Made by a program: the position numbers and the translations under genes. Under the pieces are notes generated by a model. It was not told where the DNA came from, searched no databases, and worked only from the letters and a program-made list of their open reading frames with translations. From NCBI GenBank assembly GCA_947489585.1, contig CANLEE010000005.1:1-64000 (forward strand): a stretch of DNA of 64,000 bases, read 5' to 3'. This document shows positions 28,001-37,783 of this stretch, in pieces. Within the stretch, counting starts at the first letter, position 1. Each line of letters begins with the position of its first letter. Origin of the DNA: an uncultured Psychroserpens sp. (GTDB lineage Bacteria; Bacteroidota; Bacteroidia; Flavobacteriales; Flavobacteriaceae).

Positions 28001-31000
28001 TTAACTTCTGGCCAGATACTTTCGGCAGATGACATCCCTGATGATACTTGTAATGGTACTTCTATTTGATAGTAGTTTTGAGTAAAGTCGTTACCCATTC
28101 GTATAAACCCTACCAAATCACCATCACTAAGGGTACCAGATTCACCATCTTCGGCATGTATAAACATACGTAGCTTATTGTACTGACGCATATCTACATT
28201 AATATTTTTAAAGACACCTCTAGAATCTTCTGGTTCTAGATCACAAACCTCAACTTGTAACGATTGTTCATTTTGTCTTATAATATTATTATTATTATTT
28301 AATTGCTCTAGAACAACACCTGGAGGCAGCACATAATTACCATCATTTTCTTGAAGACCGACAACTCCAACGCTAAATTCAGTATTATCATTATCGTTAT
28401 TTGGTTCGTCATCTAATGTTAAGCGGTAACGTCTCCAATCACTACGTACTAAATCTAAAGTTGCAAAACGCAATACTGTAGGTTGTACAAAATCTTCTAA
28501 ATATAAACGTGCAAAACGAACCGATCTAATATCTGAAATACCTCCAATAGCTGTTCTCGCAGGACCGTCACCAATTGGAATTCTAAATTGGTACCATCTT
28601 ACAGATGCCGTTTGGCCATTTGGCAAGGTGACATCACGTTGTTTAATATCATTAATTTGGGGATTGTTCTCATTTAATGTGGCTTGATTGATATCAATTT
28701 CATACTGAAAGTAGCTATCAATAGTGTTCATGGTATTATCACGGTTGATATCCTCAACATCTGGTTGTGGTGTTGATCCACGATTGGTATCTGTAAACAC
28801 ATCTGGAGAGTTCCCTTCCTGACCATTGTATTGCTTGTAACGTTCAAAAATATTACCAGTTGTATTTAAATAATACAAGTAATTATCTTTTGCTGGATCA
28901 GGTCCAAAATTGGCACCATTAGGAATAAGAGTCATCTCTTCATTATCATCAAATCCATCATAACCAACATCTTGATTTGCGCGATTGCCACCTGTAGTTG
29001 AGAACGTATAAATCAAAGATTGATTTCTTGGAACAACCGTTTGATACGCTGTTTGTGGTAGTAATTCAGTAATATCACCATCTTCAGGCAATCCGTTTTC
29101 ATATTGTTTTTTACCATCTTTCAATACATCTTCAGAAATGTTACCAAGATTCACAAATAATTTTCCAGATAAACCACTTGCAGGTGGATCATTTAAAAAT
29201 GGGTCTTGCAACCAAAATTCAATATATTCGACATTGGATTGTTCAAAATCGGTAGATGTTATTTGTCTTGTGATTCCGGCCCAACTCGTAGCAGGATCTA
29301 GGTTATCATTTGCAGCGGCTGGATCAAAATTGTAAGGTCCTCTTTCTGTAGGATAATATGCTAAATCTAAGGTATTAATTACTGTGCTTTGTCCTTGAGC
29401 AATATCTATTTCAGGGAATACTTCATCAATAAATACACGTCTGGTATATAAATCAGATACATCATCATCACTAATCTCTCCAGGTCTTTGATTGCTATAA
29501 AATATGGGATCAATCGTATACCAGTTTAAAAAGGCTCGGCCAAATCCATTTTGAATTCCTGGTGTATTTACAGGGTCATCCTCTGCAACACCATTTACAG
29601 TTCGAGGTCTACTAGATAAAAACCAAGACTGAGGTGATAATAAATCGATAGCACCTTGCGTGCCTTCAAAATCATCAACATAAGCTGTTGCTTCATTATT
29701 GAAATCGGTGCCTTTTGGTGCACCAGGTGCTAAATACGCAAACTCACCTCTAACCGATAAGTTTGAAGGCGCGTCTGTATCTATATTGGGTAACTTATTT
29801 ACTAATCTTGTAAAGAACGGAACCTCAGTAGAAAAGTTCCCATTGAAACCAAAAATAGTATTATTAATAGGTTCTGTATTATAATTTGCTTTTTGCGTAA
29901 TTGGGCGTTCATTTAAATTTAATAATGTAGCTCCCAACACAAAATTCTCATTAAACTGATGCTCAACATTAATTCCTGTAAATCGTCTGGTTTGTTGACC
30001 AAATACTGCATTATTTTCTACGGAAACATTAATCGGAATATTAGATGATTTTAAGGCTTCATCAATAATATACACACGACCAATTTGATAGTTTACGGTA
30101 TAGTCTTGGCCTTCAACTAATGTTCGTCCACCAGCAGTCACAATAACCGAACCTCTAGGCACATTAAACGCTCCTAAAGGAATCCCGTCGCCTCCCGAAG
30201 ATTTATAGCGTCCTTTAATTTGGAATTTATTTTTTTCCGCCTCATCTAAAGCTGCTGTTTTTGTTTGTTTGTAGAGTATATCAAAAACGTACTTCTCTTG
30301 GTTTAAGTTTGTATATGTTTCAGCTTCATAATCGACATCATTATTATTTGGATTGCCATCATCATCTAAAATATCGAAAAGATAACGACCAAAAGGTTCC
30401 GCTTTAGTAAAAATGATTTTTCCGTTTTGTGTTAAAACGGTTAGTCCAGGAACAAAATCGAAGAATCCATCACCTCCAGCTTGCGGATCGTTATTGAAAT
30501 TTAATCGATCTAAATGAAATAATCGAATTAAAGGTGTATCAAGTATTTCGCCATCATCAGATGTGTCAAAAGGTGTATTGTTTTCAAATATTGGGAATGC
30601 TGTCCCTTCAACAGGTGCTATATAATTTAAAGGCGAGGCTTCAGTATAAAAGATATTAAGTCTGAAATCATCTTGATCAAGCTGAAATGCACCAGTATCA
30701 TAAATATTTTTCATCATTAAATCCCATATCGGCTGATTGACATCTGTGATTGGACTCTTTAACATCTTAACAATCAAACTCTGTGTTGATCCCTCAAAAA
30801 CAACATAACCATCATTAATACCATCGGCATTAACATCTGGACCATTGTCTATAAGTCCGTCACCATTGACATCAGAATCTGATATATCATTAATACCATC
30901 ACCATCGGCATCAGTACCATTATCTGCAATACCATCACCATTAATATCAACATCGGCAACATTAGGAATTCCATCGCCATCATCATCAGTATTTGTTGCT

Positions 31001-32460
31001 GTAGAATTCACACCATCATTAGCAAATTCACCAACTTGAAACACTTCACCTCCAACAGTATATTGAAACGCAACCGCTAGAATTTCATCATTTAATAAAC
31101 GTTGATTTAAAGAGATGTATCCTAATTGTTGGTTAAGCTCATAATCTCTTCCTTGTTCTAGTTTTCTAGCATTTTCTAATTTTCCGAAGTCAAAGCCTTC
31201 ATTTGCTGGTGTTAAAATACCTTGTTCTGCTGTGGTAATGTCTCTAACTGCAGGAGATAAGAAAGAACCACCATTACCAATATCGATTGGATCGAAAGCA
31301 TTATTCCCATTGTCAGGAAATTGTGATCCACCAGGATTGATGAATCCACCTGGAGGCACACCTCCATTTAAACCTATGGTTTCAAATTCACCTAAATCTT
31401 GAAGCGCAACAACATTTCTAACATTATCTGTTTGGTTACTTCTATTAGTAACCCAAACTTCAATTCTAGTAATTTGGATATTGTTATTTATAAAAGGATA
31501 ACGAAGCATGGCATCGTCATAATTATTCCTAAAGTACTGTGCTAAGAAGTAGTGTCGATTTTCATCATAGTCTCTTGCAAAAAATTCAAATTCTTCAACA
31601 GTTCCACCACCTTGAGCCACTACAGATTGTGATTGTGATTGTTGCTCAGAAAAAATCGCTGTAACTCTAGTTTTTCCAAATTGTAATTCGGTCTTAACAC
31701 CAAATAAACTTTGGGCTCCTGTAATTAAAGAGCTATTTAATGGCATACTTACATTACCAACCTCAATTTTTCTAACGATATCATCTTCTGTTGGTGTGTA
31801 TTCTAATTTTACTAAATTCTGAAAATCAAATGTAGATTCGGTATCATAATTTGCTGTGACTTGCAAACGTGTTCCTACCTTACCTAATAAGCTTAAACTA
31901 ATACGCTGATCAAAATCGAATGTAAAATTACTTCGGTTTCTTGGTGAAAATGTTGGATTGTCTTGTTTTGTAAACAATATCCCCAAATCCATTTCTACAG
32001 AACCTTGTGGAATCACTTCAATGGTATTACCACCAAATAAGGTTTCAAAAAAGCCAGAGTTGATATAAAATTCAGGTAAAAGATTTTTTTGTTCTTCTTC
32101 AGTTCCTTCTTTTTGACCAGCTGCGGCATCAATTTTTTGTTTATAATATGAACGTTGCTGTTCTTCTAAAACGAGTTTAAGATATTCAGCAGGTGTTAAT
32201 ATAATTGGGTAATTAATATTAAAACTTCCTACTTTTTCAGTATAAATATAACGATCAGTAATTGGATCGTATGTATATTTTGAAACGATACTTTGCGGAT
32301 TAGGAATATTCAATTTCCCTAAAGAAAAGCCTGTTTTAGTAGAGTCCTGAGTTGTTGCTGGATCGGTTTGAGCATGCCCAAAACTATTAACCAGTACCAC
32401 AATAAATAGGCATAAAAGGCGATTATATAGTTTTGGTATAGTAAAGTTAGTTGTGATCAA
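25018..32460 (-). CDS. sprA: Type IX secretion outer membrane translocon SprA
   Basis: SprA is the very large outer-membrane barrel through which T9SS cargo leaves the cell; it is also needed for gliding. The 2480-residue length is in the family range (about 2300-2500). An N-terminal signal peptide ends in FGHAQ, and the protein ends in FTLRYNFGN, an aromatic-rich final strand. Typical segments include TRLQVTANYDTESTFDFQN and DFEGTQGAIDLLSPQSW. Residues about 490-552 hold an inserted run of DxDxDG-like calcium-binding repeats. There is no early ATG; the TTG at 32460, three bases after the ruvA stop, is the best start. The gene appears translationally coupled to ruvA. Confidence 0.95.
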   Translation of the reverse strand: MITTNFTIPKLYNRLLCLFIVVLVNSFGHAQTDPATTQDSTKTGFSLGKLNIPNPQSIVSKYTYDPITDRYIYTEKVGSFNINYPIILTPAEYLKLVLEEQQRSYYKQKIDAAAGQKEGTEEEQKNLLPEFYINSGFFETLFGGNTIEVIPQGSVEMDLGILFTKQDNPTFSPRNRSNFTFDFDQRISLSLLGKVGTRLQVTANYDTESTFDFQNLVKLEYTPTEDDIVRKIEVGNVSMPLNSSLITGAQSLFGVKTELQFGKTRVTAIFSEQQSQSQSVVAQGGGTVEEFEFFARDYDENRHYFLAQYFRNNYDDAMLRYPFINNNIQITRIEVWVTNRSNQTDNVRNVVALQDLGEFETIGLNGGVPPGGFINPGGSQFPDNGNNAFDPIDIGNGGSFLSPAVRDITTAEQGILTPANEGFDFGKLENARKLEQGRDYELNQQLGYISLNQRLLNDEILAVAFQYTVGGEVFQVGEFANDGVNSTATNTDDDGDGIPNVADVDINGDGIADNGTDADGDGINDISDSDVNGDGLIDNGPDVNADGINDGYVVFEGSTQSLIVKMLKSPITDVNQPIWDLMMKNIYDTGAFQLDQDDFRLNIFYTEASPLNYIAPVEGTAFPIFENNTPFDTSDDGEILDTPLIRLFHLDRLNFNNDPQAGGDGFFDFVPGLTVLTQNGKIIFTKAEPFGRYLFDILDDDGNPNNNDVDYEAETYTNLNQEKYVFDILYKQTKTAALDEAEKNKFQIKGRYKSSGGDGIPLGAFNVPRGSVIVTAGGRTLVEGQDYTVNYQIGRVYIIDEALKSSNIPINVSVENNAVFGQQTRRFTGINVEHQFNENFVLGATLLNLNERPITQKANYNTEPINNTIFGFNGNFSTEVPFFTRLVNKLPNIDTDAPSNLSVRGEFAYLAPGAPKGTDFNNEATAYVDDFEGTQGAIDLLSPQSWFLSSRPRTVNGVAEDDPVNTPGIQNGFGRAFLNWYTIDPIFYSNQRPGEISDDDVSDLYTRRVFIDEVFPEIDIAQGQSTVINTLDLAYYPTERGPYNFDPAAANDNLDPATSWAGITRQITSTDFEQSNVEYIEFWLQDPFLNDPPASGLSGKLFVNLGNISEDVLKDGKKQYENGLPEDGDITELLPQTAYQTVVPRNQSLIYTFSTTGGNRANQDVGYDGFDDNEEMTLIPNGANFGPDPAKDNYLYYLNTTGNIFERYKQYNGQEGNSPDVFTDTNRGSTPQPDVEDINRDNTMNTIDSYFQYEIDINQATLNENNPQINDIKQRDVTLPNGQTASVRWYQFRIPIGDGPARTAIGGISDIRSVRFARLYLEDFVQPTVLRFATLDLVRSDWRRYRLTLDDEPNNDNDNTEFSVGVVGLQENDGNYVLPPGVVLEQLNNNNNIIRQNEQSLQVEVCDLEPEDSRGVFKNINVDMRQYNKLRMFIHAEDGESGTLSDGDLVGFIRMGNDFTQNYYQIEVPLQVSSGMSSAESIWPEVNEVNIELDVLEQMKSLGISNGTLANVDPTFYDLVDGELQETAEFAPYTIGQQRLAIIGNPNFGDVRVLMVGVKNSGQTGMDACGEIWFNELRLADLDNEGGWAAVAALDANFADFANVSATGRKSTIGFGSVEQRPNERSREDVEQYDVVTNLNLGQLLPKKWGIQLPFNYAVGEQIITPEYDEFYRDIKLQTQLDNSTNRDSILNVNENYTKRKSINFIGVRKNRTTDKKPRFYDVENLTFNYSYNKEEHRDFEIENSLSQNVRAGVNYNYSFEPLNIEPFKKNDSLFRGKYWKILKDFNFNPVPTSFSVNTDIIRQFNKQKFREVDLTGDNIGLEELFRRNYNFNTQYALNFNLTKALSLNFTAANTNIVRNYFVNDVINGRQDPELDVWDGFFDLGDPNIQNQQLQLNYEIPLYKIPTLSFLRATYSYTGDFQWQKGSDLNSNLPIQNDDGSFTTYNLGNSIQNANTHNINTTFNLETLYKYVGLTKKKTRTPRRGATPSGLSKDGQPNAAAKPGDTPNKKSGGSKALNGLIDVLTAVKRVQINYTENNGTFLPGYLRTPGFIGTLRPTLGYTFGSQSDIRDLVARNGWLTVFPDFNQQYSETTNRVLDLSADVELIKDLNIDLTGGRVYSENMTQNFNATDVDGDGFSDTYNELITNSFGNFNISTSLIKTAFSKSDETQSAPFEDFRANRLIVARRLARNFYGNNNFAVDGEGYPLGFGKNSQAVLLPSFLAAYKGSSADKISLSAFRDIPIPNWQLKYTGFMKMKWFKKNFKRFSITHGYRSSYTINQFRTNLDLNPDLLQPGVAYESQNPEVLDQSGNFKNRTVFSNINLEEQFSPLFRLDFEMKNSIKILAEMKKDRILSLSFDNNLLTEIQGKEYILGLGYRIKDLRIRSKLAGPKQVIKSDLNMKADVSVRNNKTIIRYLDIENNQITQGQTIWGLKYTADYAFTKNLTAIFYFDYTFSEYEISTAFPQTTIRTGFTLRYNFGN
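30804..30990 (-). repeat. DxDxDG calcium-type repeats inside SprA
   Basis: Coding bases for residues about 490-552 of SprA spell a run of acidic motifs: DDDGDGIPN, DINGDGIAD, DADGDGIND, DVNGDGLID and DVNADGIND. These are thrombospondin type 3/dockerin-like calcium loops. The flanks on either side (VFQVGEFAND before, STQSLIVKMLKSP after) are SprA sequence, so the run looks inserted. Confidence 0.8.
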
Positions 32461-32463
32461 ATT

Positions 32464-33045
32464 TTATAAATTTTTTAAAGCTTCTTTTATAATAGTTTCA
32501 ACACTTGCATCTGATTGTAGAGACACAATTTTATCCACTACTCGTTCGGATTGCTTTTTAGCAAATCCTAAAACTTCTAAAGCTGATAACGCTTCATCTT
32601 TGTTGGTATTGTTTTTATTAACAGAAACTTCGTCAATATCGTAAACTTTTAGCACTTTATCTTTTAAATCTAATATCACACGAGCCGCTGTTTTAGCTCC
32701 AATCCCTTTTATAGATTGAATCAATGCGACATCACCATGTGCAATACCTTCTTTAACCTGTTGTGGTGTTAATGATGATAACATGGTACGTGCTGTGTTT
32801 GCCCCTATTCCACTAACCGAAATTAAAAGTTTAAAAATTTCGCGTTCAGCAACAGAAGAAAAACCATATAAGGTATGCGAATCTTCTCGTACAATTAAGT
32901 GTGAGTATAACTTAAGAGCCTCTCGATCTGGAATTTGAGAAAACGTATGTAATGATATGTTTAGAAGATAACCAACGCCGTTGCAATCTATAACGACATC
33001 TGTTGGATTCTTTTCCACCAATTTACCTTGAATGTGTGTAATCAT
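32464..33045 (-). CDS. ruvA: Holliday junction branch migration protein RuvA
   Basis: RuvA binds four-way DNA junctions and loads the RuvB motor. The 193-residue protein has the N-terminal OB-fold (MITHIQGKLVEKNPTDVVID), two helix-hairpin-helix motifs (VSGIGANTA and IKGIGAKTA, about 78-120) and the C-terminal RuvB-binding domain (about 145-193). The partner ruvB is in the window but 5 kb away at 37784. It is the first gene before sprA and has a good promoter at 33068-33097. Confidence 0.96.
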   Translation of the reverse strand: MITHIQGKLVEKNPTDVVIDCNGVGYLLNISLHTFSQIPDREALKLYSHLIVREDSHTLYGFSSVAEREIFKLLISVSGIGANTARTMLSSLTPQQVKEGIAHGDVALIQSIKGIGAKTAARVILDLKDKVLKVYDIDEVSVNKNNTNKDEALSALEVLGFAKKQSERVVDKIVSLQSDASVETIIKEALKNL

Positions 33046-33067
33046 TTACTCGCTTCGGTTAAAAACT

Positions 33068-33097
33068 CAAATGTAATAAAATTATTTACATTACAAA
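33068..33097 (-). promoter_or_regulatory. Promoter of ruvA-sprA
   Basis: On the minus strand TTTG (33097-33094) and TACATTTG (33075-33068) are separated by 18 bp, close to the Bacteroidota -33/-7 arrangement. The ruvA ATG lies 22 bp downstream. Confidence 0.65.
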
Positions 33098-33124
33098 GGT
33101 GATTGCTTAGGTAAAACAGTAGGT

Positions 33125-35407
33125 TTATGACGTTGCTTTCTTCTCCTTTTGTTGTGCATCAATGACAGCGATAGCAGTCATGTTTACAATTTCGTCTACA
33201 CTTGCATCTAACTGAAGTATATGTGCGGGTTTACGCATACCCATCATAATAGGCCCAATTGAATCTGCTTTATTAAGTTCTTTAAGAAGTTTATACGTAA
33301 TATTTGCCGATTCTAAATTCGGAAAAATGAGCGTATTTACTTTTTTACCTGCTAATTTTGAAAACGGAAATATATCTTGTAGCATTTCTTTATTTAATGC
33401 AAAATCAGTTTGTAACTCACCGTCAACTACTAAATTTGGATGTCTCTTATGCAAATATTCTACAGCTTCTCTCACTTTTGTAGCTGTTTGATTTTTTGAA
33501 GACCCAAAGTTAGAATATGAAATCATTGCCATTACTGGTTCCATTCCAAACATTTTCACAACACCTGCAGTCATTTGCGCAATTCTAGTTAAGTCATTAG
33601 CAGAAGGATTGATATTGATAGACGTATCACTTAAAAACATTGGACCACGTTGCGTCATCATAACATTGGTCGTTGCTATTCTAGTTGAGCCTGGTGCTAA
33701 ACCAATAAGTTCTAACATCGGTTTCACAACAGAAGGGTAGCTTCTAGAATATCCAGAAATTAAAGCATCTGCATCACCTTCATTAACCATCATAGCTGCA
33801 TAATAATTACGTTCACGTAATAGCTTTTCTGCAGAATACAAAGTCACCCCTTTACGTTTACGCTGTTCCCAATAGACCTTAGCGTACATATTTTTATGTG
33901 CTTCTTCTTCGTCTGTTTTAGGGTCAATAATTTGCAAATCTGCTTCAAATTCTAACTCTTCCATTAAGTTAAGAATCTTATCTCTTCTCCCTAACAAAAT
34001 AGGAATCGCAATCCCTTCGTCATGTACAATTTGAGCTGCTTTTAATACATCTAAATGATCCGCTTCAGCAAAGACAACTCGTTTTGGGTTAAGCTTTGCT
34101 CTATTTAATAAAAGTCTTACAATTTTATTATCTGAACCTAATCGTTCTAATAGTTCATCTTCATATTTGCTCCAATCTTCAATAGGTTCTTTTGCAACAC
34201 CACTTTCCATGGCTGCTTTAGCTACTGCAGGAGGCACTTTAGCTATTAGTCTTGGATCAAATGGTTTAGGAATAATATAATCTTTGCTAAATGTCAATCT
34301 CGTTTCACCATAAGCGATATTAACTTGCTCAGGAACTGGTTCTTTAGCTAATTCAGCTAATGCCTTTACGGCTGCCATTTTCATTGCTTCATTAATTTTG
34401 GTAGCACGAACATCTAACGCACCTCTAAATATAAATGGAAATCCGAGTACATTATTCACTTGGTTAGGATGATCACTTCGACCCGTTGCCATGATAATAT
34501 CATCACGCGTATCGATAGCTAATTGGTACTTTATTTCTGGGTTTGGATTTGCCATTGCAAATACAACTGGATTTTTAGCCATTACTTTTAGCATCTCAGG
34601 CTCTACAATATCTGCCATTGACAAACCGATAAACACATCGGCATTGGTCATGGCTTCTAATAAGGTGTCAATTTTTCGATGGGTTGCGAATTCAGCTTTT
34701 TCTTTAGTTAAATTATCACGATCGTCTCTAATCACACCTTTACTATCGAGCATAACCATGTTTTCACGTTTCGCACCACAGGCTTGGTATAATCGCGAAC
34801 AAGAAATTGCAGCGGCACCAGCACCACTTATAACAATCTTGACCTCTTCAATATTTTTTTCAGCTATTTCAAGTGCATTTATTAACGCTGCAGCAGAAAT
34901 AATAGCAGTTCCGTGTTGATCATCATGCATCACAGGAATGTCTAACTCTTCTTTAAGTCGACGCTCAATTTCAAAAGCTTCAGGCGCTTTAATATCTTCT
35001 AAATTTATACCTCCAAATGTTGGAGCAATATTCTTTACCGTTTCAATAAATTCGTCTATGTTTTCAGTATCTACTTCAATATCAAATACGTCAATATCTG
35101 CAAAGATTTTAAAGAGTAAGCCTTTCCCTTCCATCACAGGTTTTGATGCTTCAGGCCCAATATTACCAAGACCCAAAACTGCTGTTCCGTTAGAAATTAC
35201 AGCAACCAAGTTTCCTTTAGCTGTGTACTTATAGGCATTATTTTTATCTTTTTCTATTTCAAGACAAGGCTCTGCAACACCTGGTGAATAGGCTAAAGAC
35301 AAATCTCTCTGCGTGGCATATTTTTTTGTTGGAACCACCTGAATCTTTCCAGGTGTTGGTTTTGCGTGATATACTAGGGCTTCTCTACGCTTACTTTGCT
35401 TGCTCAT
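33125..35407 (-). CDS. maeB: NADP-dependent malic enzyme with phosphotransacetylase-like C-terminal domain
   Basis: This 760-residue MaeB-type enzyme decarboxylates malate to pyruvate with NADP. The N-terminal malic enzyme part (about 1-420) contains LAYSPGVAEPC, the metal region MHDDQHGTAI and the Rossmann motif VISGAGAAAISC. The C-terminal part (about 430-755) is a phosphotransacetylase-like domain (GYSRSYPSVVKPMLELIG), which in MaeB is regulatory rather than catalytic. Length matches E. coli MaeB (759). It is a single gene with a promoter box at 35461. Confidence 0.96.
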   Translation of the reverse strand: MSKQSKRREALVYHAKPTPGKIQVVPTKKYATQRDLSLAYSPGVAEPCLEIEKDKNNAYKYTAKGNLVAVISNGTAVLGLGNIGPEASKPVMEGKGLLFKIFADIDVFDIEVDTENIDEFIETVKNIAPTFGGINLEDIKAPEAFEIERRLKEELDIPVMHDDQHGTAIISAAALINALEIAEKNIEEVKIVISGAGAAAISCSRLYQACGAKRENMVMLDSKGVIRDDRDNLTKEKAEFATHRKIDTLLEAMTNADVFIGLSMADIVEPEMLKVMAKNPVVFAMANPNPEIKYQLAIDTRDDIIMATGRSDHPNQVNNVLGFPFIFRGALDVRATKINEAMKMAAVKALAELAKEPVPEQVNIAYGETRLTFSKDYIIPKPFDPRLIAKVPPAVAKAAMESGVAKEPIEDWSKYEDELLERLGSDNKIVRLLLNRAKLNPKRVVFAEADHLDVLKAAQIVHDEGIAIPILLGRRDKILNLMEELEFEADLQIIDPKTDEEEAHKNMYAKVYWEQRKRKGVTLYSAEKLLRERNYYAAMMVNEGDADALISGYSRSYPSVVKPMLELIGLAPGSTRIATTNVMMTQRGPMFLSDTSININPSANDLTRIAQMTAGVVKMFGMEPVMAMISYSNFGSSKNQTATKVREAVEYLHKRHPNLVVDGELQTDFALNKEMLQDIFPFSKLAGKKVNTLIFPNLESANITYKLLKELNKADSIGPIMMGMRKPAHILQLDASVDEIVNMTAIAVIDAQQKEKKATS

Positions 35408-35460
35408 ATACTATTTGCTAATTAATCAATTTGAATTATATCTGCTGACAAACCGAATTA

Positions 35461-35468
35461 CAAATGTA
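35461..35468 (-). promoter_or_regulatory. Putative -7 box for the malic enzyme gene
   Basis: Minus-strand TACATTTG fits TAnnTTTG and lies 53 bp before the start at 35407. No clear -33 TTTG was found. Confidence 0.5.
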
Positions 35469-35520
35469 AGTGTTTTATGAGAAACCGATGCTGAGAAGTA
35501 TTCAGTTTTCTTCTGAAATT

Positions 35521-36447
35521 CTAATCTTTTAAAAAATCAACATTCCGTTTTAGCCCTTCAAACTTGGTGCGTTTCACAGCCGATTTTTTAAACACCTTAT
35601 TAAAAGTCTCTTTGGTAATTTCCTCCCAATCCTTTTTTGTCATGGACAACAATTCAGGATGTGGGTTAAATAAGGGTTCGTTATGTGCTTTTGAAAAACG
35701 ATTCCACGGACAAACATCTTGACACACATCACAGCCAAACATCCAATCGTCAAACTGTCCTTTAAATTCTGAAGGAATATTATCCTTTAACTCGATTGTG
35801 AAATAGGAAATACATTTGCTTCCATCTACAACATAGGGTTCTGTAATGGCTTCAGTTGGACAAGCGTCTATACAAGCAGTACAAGTACCACAATGATCAG
35901 TTGTAGCGTAGTCATATTCTAATTCTAAATCAATAATAAGTTCAGCAATAAAATAGAACGACCCTATTTGTTGCGTTAGTAGATTACTGTGTTTGCCTAT
36001 CCAACCTAATCCTGATTTTGCCGCCCAGGCTTTATCTAAAACAGGAGCAGAATCTACAAATGCTCGGCCATGAACATCACCAATTTCACCTTGAATAGCA
36101 TGCAGTAGTGATTTCAATTTGTCTTTTATGACGAAGTGATAATCGGTTCCGTAAGCATATTTAGATAACTTATAACTTTCAGCATTTTGGATTTCCGAAG
36201 GATAATAATTTAGAAGTAAAGACACTACACTTTTTGAACCTTCTACTAATTTTGTTGGATCCAGGCGTTTATCAAAATGATTTTCCATATAACGCATTTC
36301 ACCATGCGCATTATTTTTCAACCATTTTTCGAGTCGAGGCGCTTCTTCTTCTAAGAACTCCGCTTTGCTTATTCCACAGGATAAAAAGCCAAGGCGTTTG
36401 GCTTCTGTTTTGATAAATTGGCTGTATTTGGATGTGTCATTTATCAC
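35521..36447 (-). CDS. queG: Epoxyqueuosine reductase QueG
   Basis: QueG carries out the last step of queuosine synthesis in tRNA, reducing epoxyqueuosine with a cobalamin cofactor and two [4Fe-4S] clusters. The 308-residue protein shows both ferredoxin-type motifs: [12 protein letters not shown] (about 186-197) and [13 protein letters not shown] (about 239-251). The family segment [13 protein letters not shown] (about 99-111) is present. It starts at GTG 36447, overlapping the P450 stop as GTGA, so the two are translationally coupled. Confidence 0.95.
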   Translation of the reverse strand: MINDTSKYSQFIKTEAKRLGFLSCGISKAEFLEEEAPRLEKWLKNNAHGEMRYMENHFDKRLDPTKLVEGSKSVVSLLLNYYPSEIQNAESYKLSKYAYGTDYHFVIKDKLKSLLHAIQGEIGDVHGRAFVDSAPVLDKAWAAKSGLGWIGKHSNLLTQQIGSFYFIAELIIDLELEYDYATTDHCGTCTACIDACPTEAITEPYVVDGSKCISYFTIELKDNIPSEFKGQFDDWMFGCDVCQDVCPWNRFSKAHNEPLFNPHPELLSMTKKDWEEITKETFNKVFKKSAVKRTKFEGLKRNVDFLKD

Positions 36448-37775
36448 CTTTCTTCAAATCTTAAAATTGCATTTTTAGGTTTCAACGTAATTAAAGGTGT
36501 GATATCTATATCATCAAATTCTGGATATATTTTAAAATTTGAAACCAATTGTGTCACAGCAATAATCATTTCAAACATAGCAAAATTGTTACCAATACAT
36601 TTTCGTGGTCCAGCTCCAAAAGGAAAATATTGTGATGAGAACTTTCGTCCGCCTTCTTTAAATCGCTCAGGCATAAATGCATTTGGTTGTTCCCATAACT
36701 TCGGATGACGATGTATTTCATATACCGAAAACAACAAATTGGAACCTGCGTCAAAATGCATTCCGTTGAAAGCATCATCAGTCACATTTACGCGATCTAT
36801 AAAGTATGCCGGAGGGTATAGTCGCATGGACTCCTCAATCACTTGTTGACAAACCTTTGATGTCATAATGCTAGTCATCAAATCATCTGTTTCTTTTTTT
36901 ACTTCGGAAATTTCCTCATAAATTCGTTCTTGCCATTCAGGGTGTAATGCTAAAAGTTGACATGTAAAGGTTAATGAATTTGATGTTGTTTCATGTCCAG
37001 CAGTAAATAGAATTAGGATTTCGTCAATGAGTTGTTCCTCATCCATAGCATTCCCATCATCGTATCTGGCATCCAGCAACATATCCAGTAAATCATTTTC
37101 TTTTATATTAGACAGCCTTCTCTCATTAACAATACGTTTTAAAATAGCTCTAGCTTCACGTGTTAAGGCAATGTGCTTTTCAATTTCACCGCTAGCTTTA
37201 AACCACCATCCTAAATAAGGTTGGCGCAATTCTTTCACCATCATTTTTTGTGCAGCTTCTGTAATGAACTGTAGTCGACTAATATCGTCTTGATTTGCAG
37301 CACTACTAAATAACGATTTCACAACAGTTTGAAATGCTAAATCATTTAAAATTGGAAATACATCAATAACCGTGTCTGGTTCGATACGTTTGTACTCAGA
37401 AAGAATCGCATTTTTTATGGACTCAAGTAACTTCTCCAATTGTTTTTTGTGAAACGCTGGTTGTATAAGTTTACGTTGCTTCTTCCAATGGTCACCTTCA
37501 GATGTAAGTAAGCCTTTTCCAACGTACTTGGCTAAATCTTTCGTTTGGATTTTTGATTTTATATAGTTTTTTTGATTTTTCTGAAGCACATATTCAGCAA
37601 ATGCTGCATCTCTCGAAAAAAAAACACTTGTATTAAATCCGATCTTTAATTTAAAAATATCACCTTGTTCTGTAAAATTTTGATGATGAAAAGGTAGTGG
37701 GTTTTTAAGAATATCTAGAGAGTGCTTAAGAAATCGCTTTAATGGTACTGTAGGTATGTCTTTTTTAATACTCAT
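36444..37775 (-). CDS. Cytochrome P450
   Basis: The 443-residue enzyme has the standard P450 landmarks: I-helix AGHETT (about 260), K-helix ESMRLYPP (ExxR, about 320), and the heme-binding loop [12 protein letters not shown] with the cysteine ligand near 390. There is no signal peptide or membrane anchor, so it is cytoplasmic and needs a separate ferredoxin or reductase, which is not in the window. The sequence is nearest in pattern to CYP102/CYP4-like bacterial enzymes, but the substrate cannot be read off. It starts 8 bp after ruvB and overlaps queG by 4 bp. Confidence 0.94.
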   Translation of the reverse strand: MSIKKDIPTVPLKRFLKHSLDILKNPLPFHHQNFTEQGDIFKLKIGFNTSVFFSRDAAFAEYVLQKNQKNYIKSKIQTKDLAKYVGKGLLTSEGDHWKKQRKLIQPAFHKKQLEKLLESIKNAILSEYKRIEPDTVIDVFPILNDLAFQTVVKSLFSSAANQDDISRLQFITEAAQKMMVKELRQPYLGWWFKASGEIEKHIALTREARAILKRIVNERRLSNIKENDLLDMLLDARYDDGNAMDEEQLIDEILILFTAGHETTSNSLTFTCQLLALHPEWQERIYEEISEVKKETDDLMTSIMTSKVCQQVIEESMRLYPPAYFIDRVNVTDDAFNGMHFDAGSNLLFSVYEIHRHPKLWEQPNAFMPERFKEGGRKFSSQYFPFGAGPRKCIGNNFAMFEMIIAVTQLVSNFKIYPEFDDIDITPLITLKPKNAILRFEER

Positions 37776-37783
37776 TAATTTAT

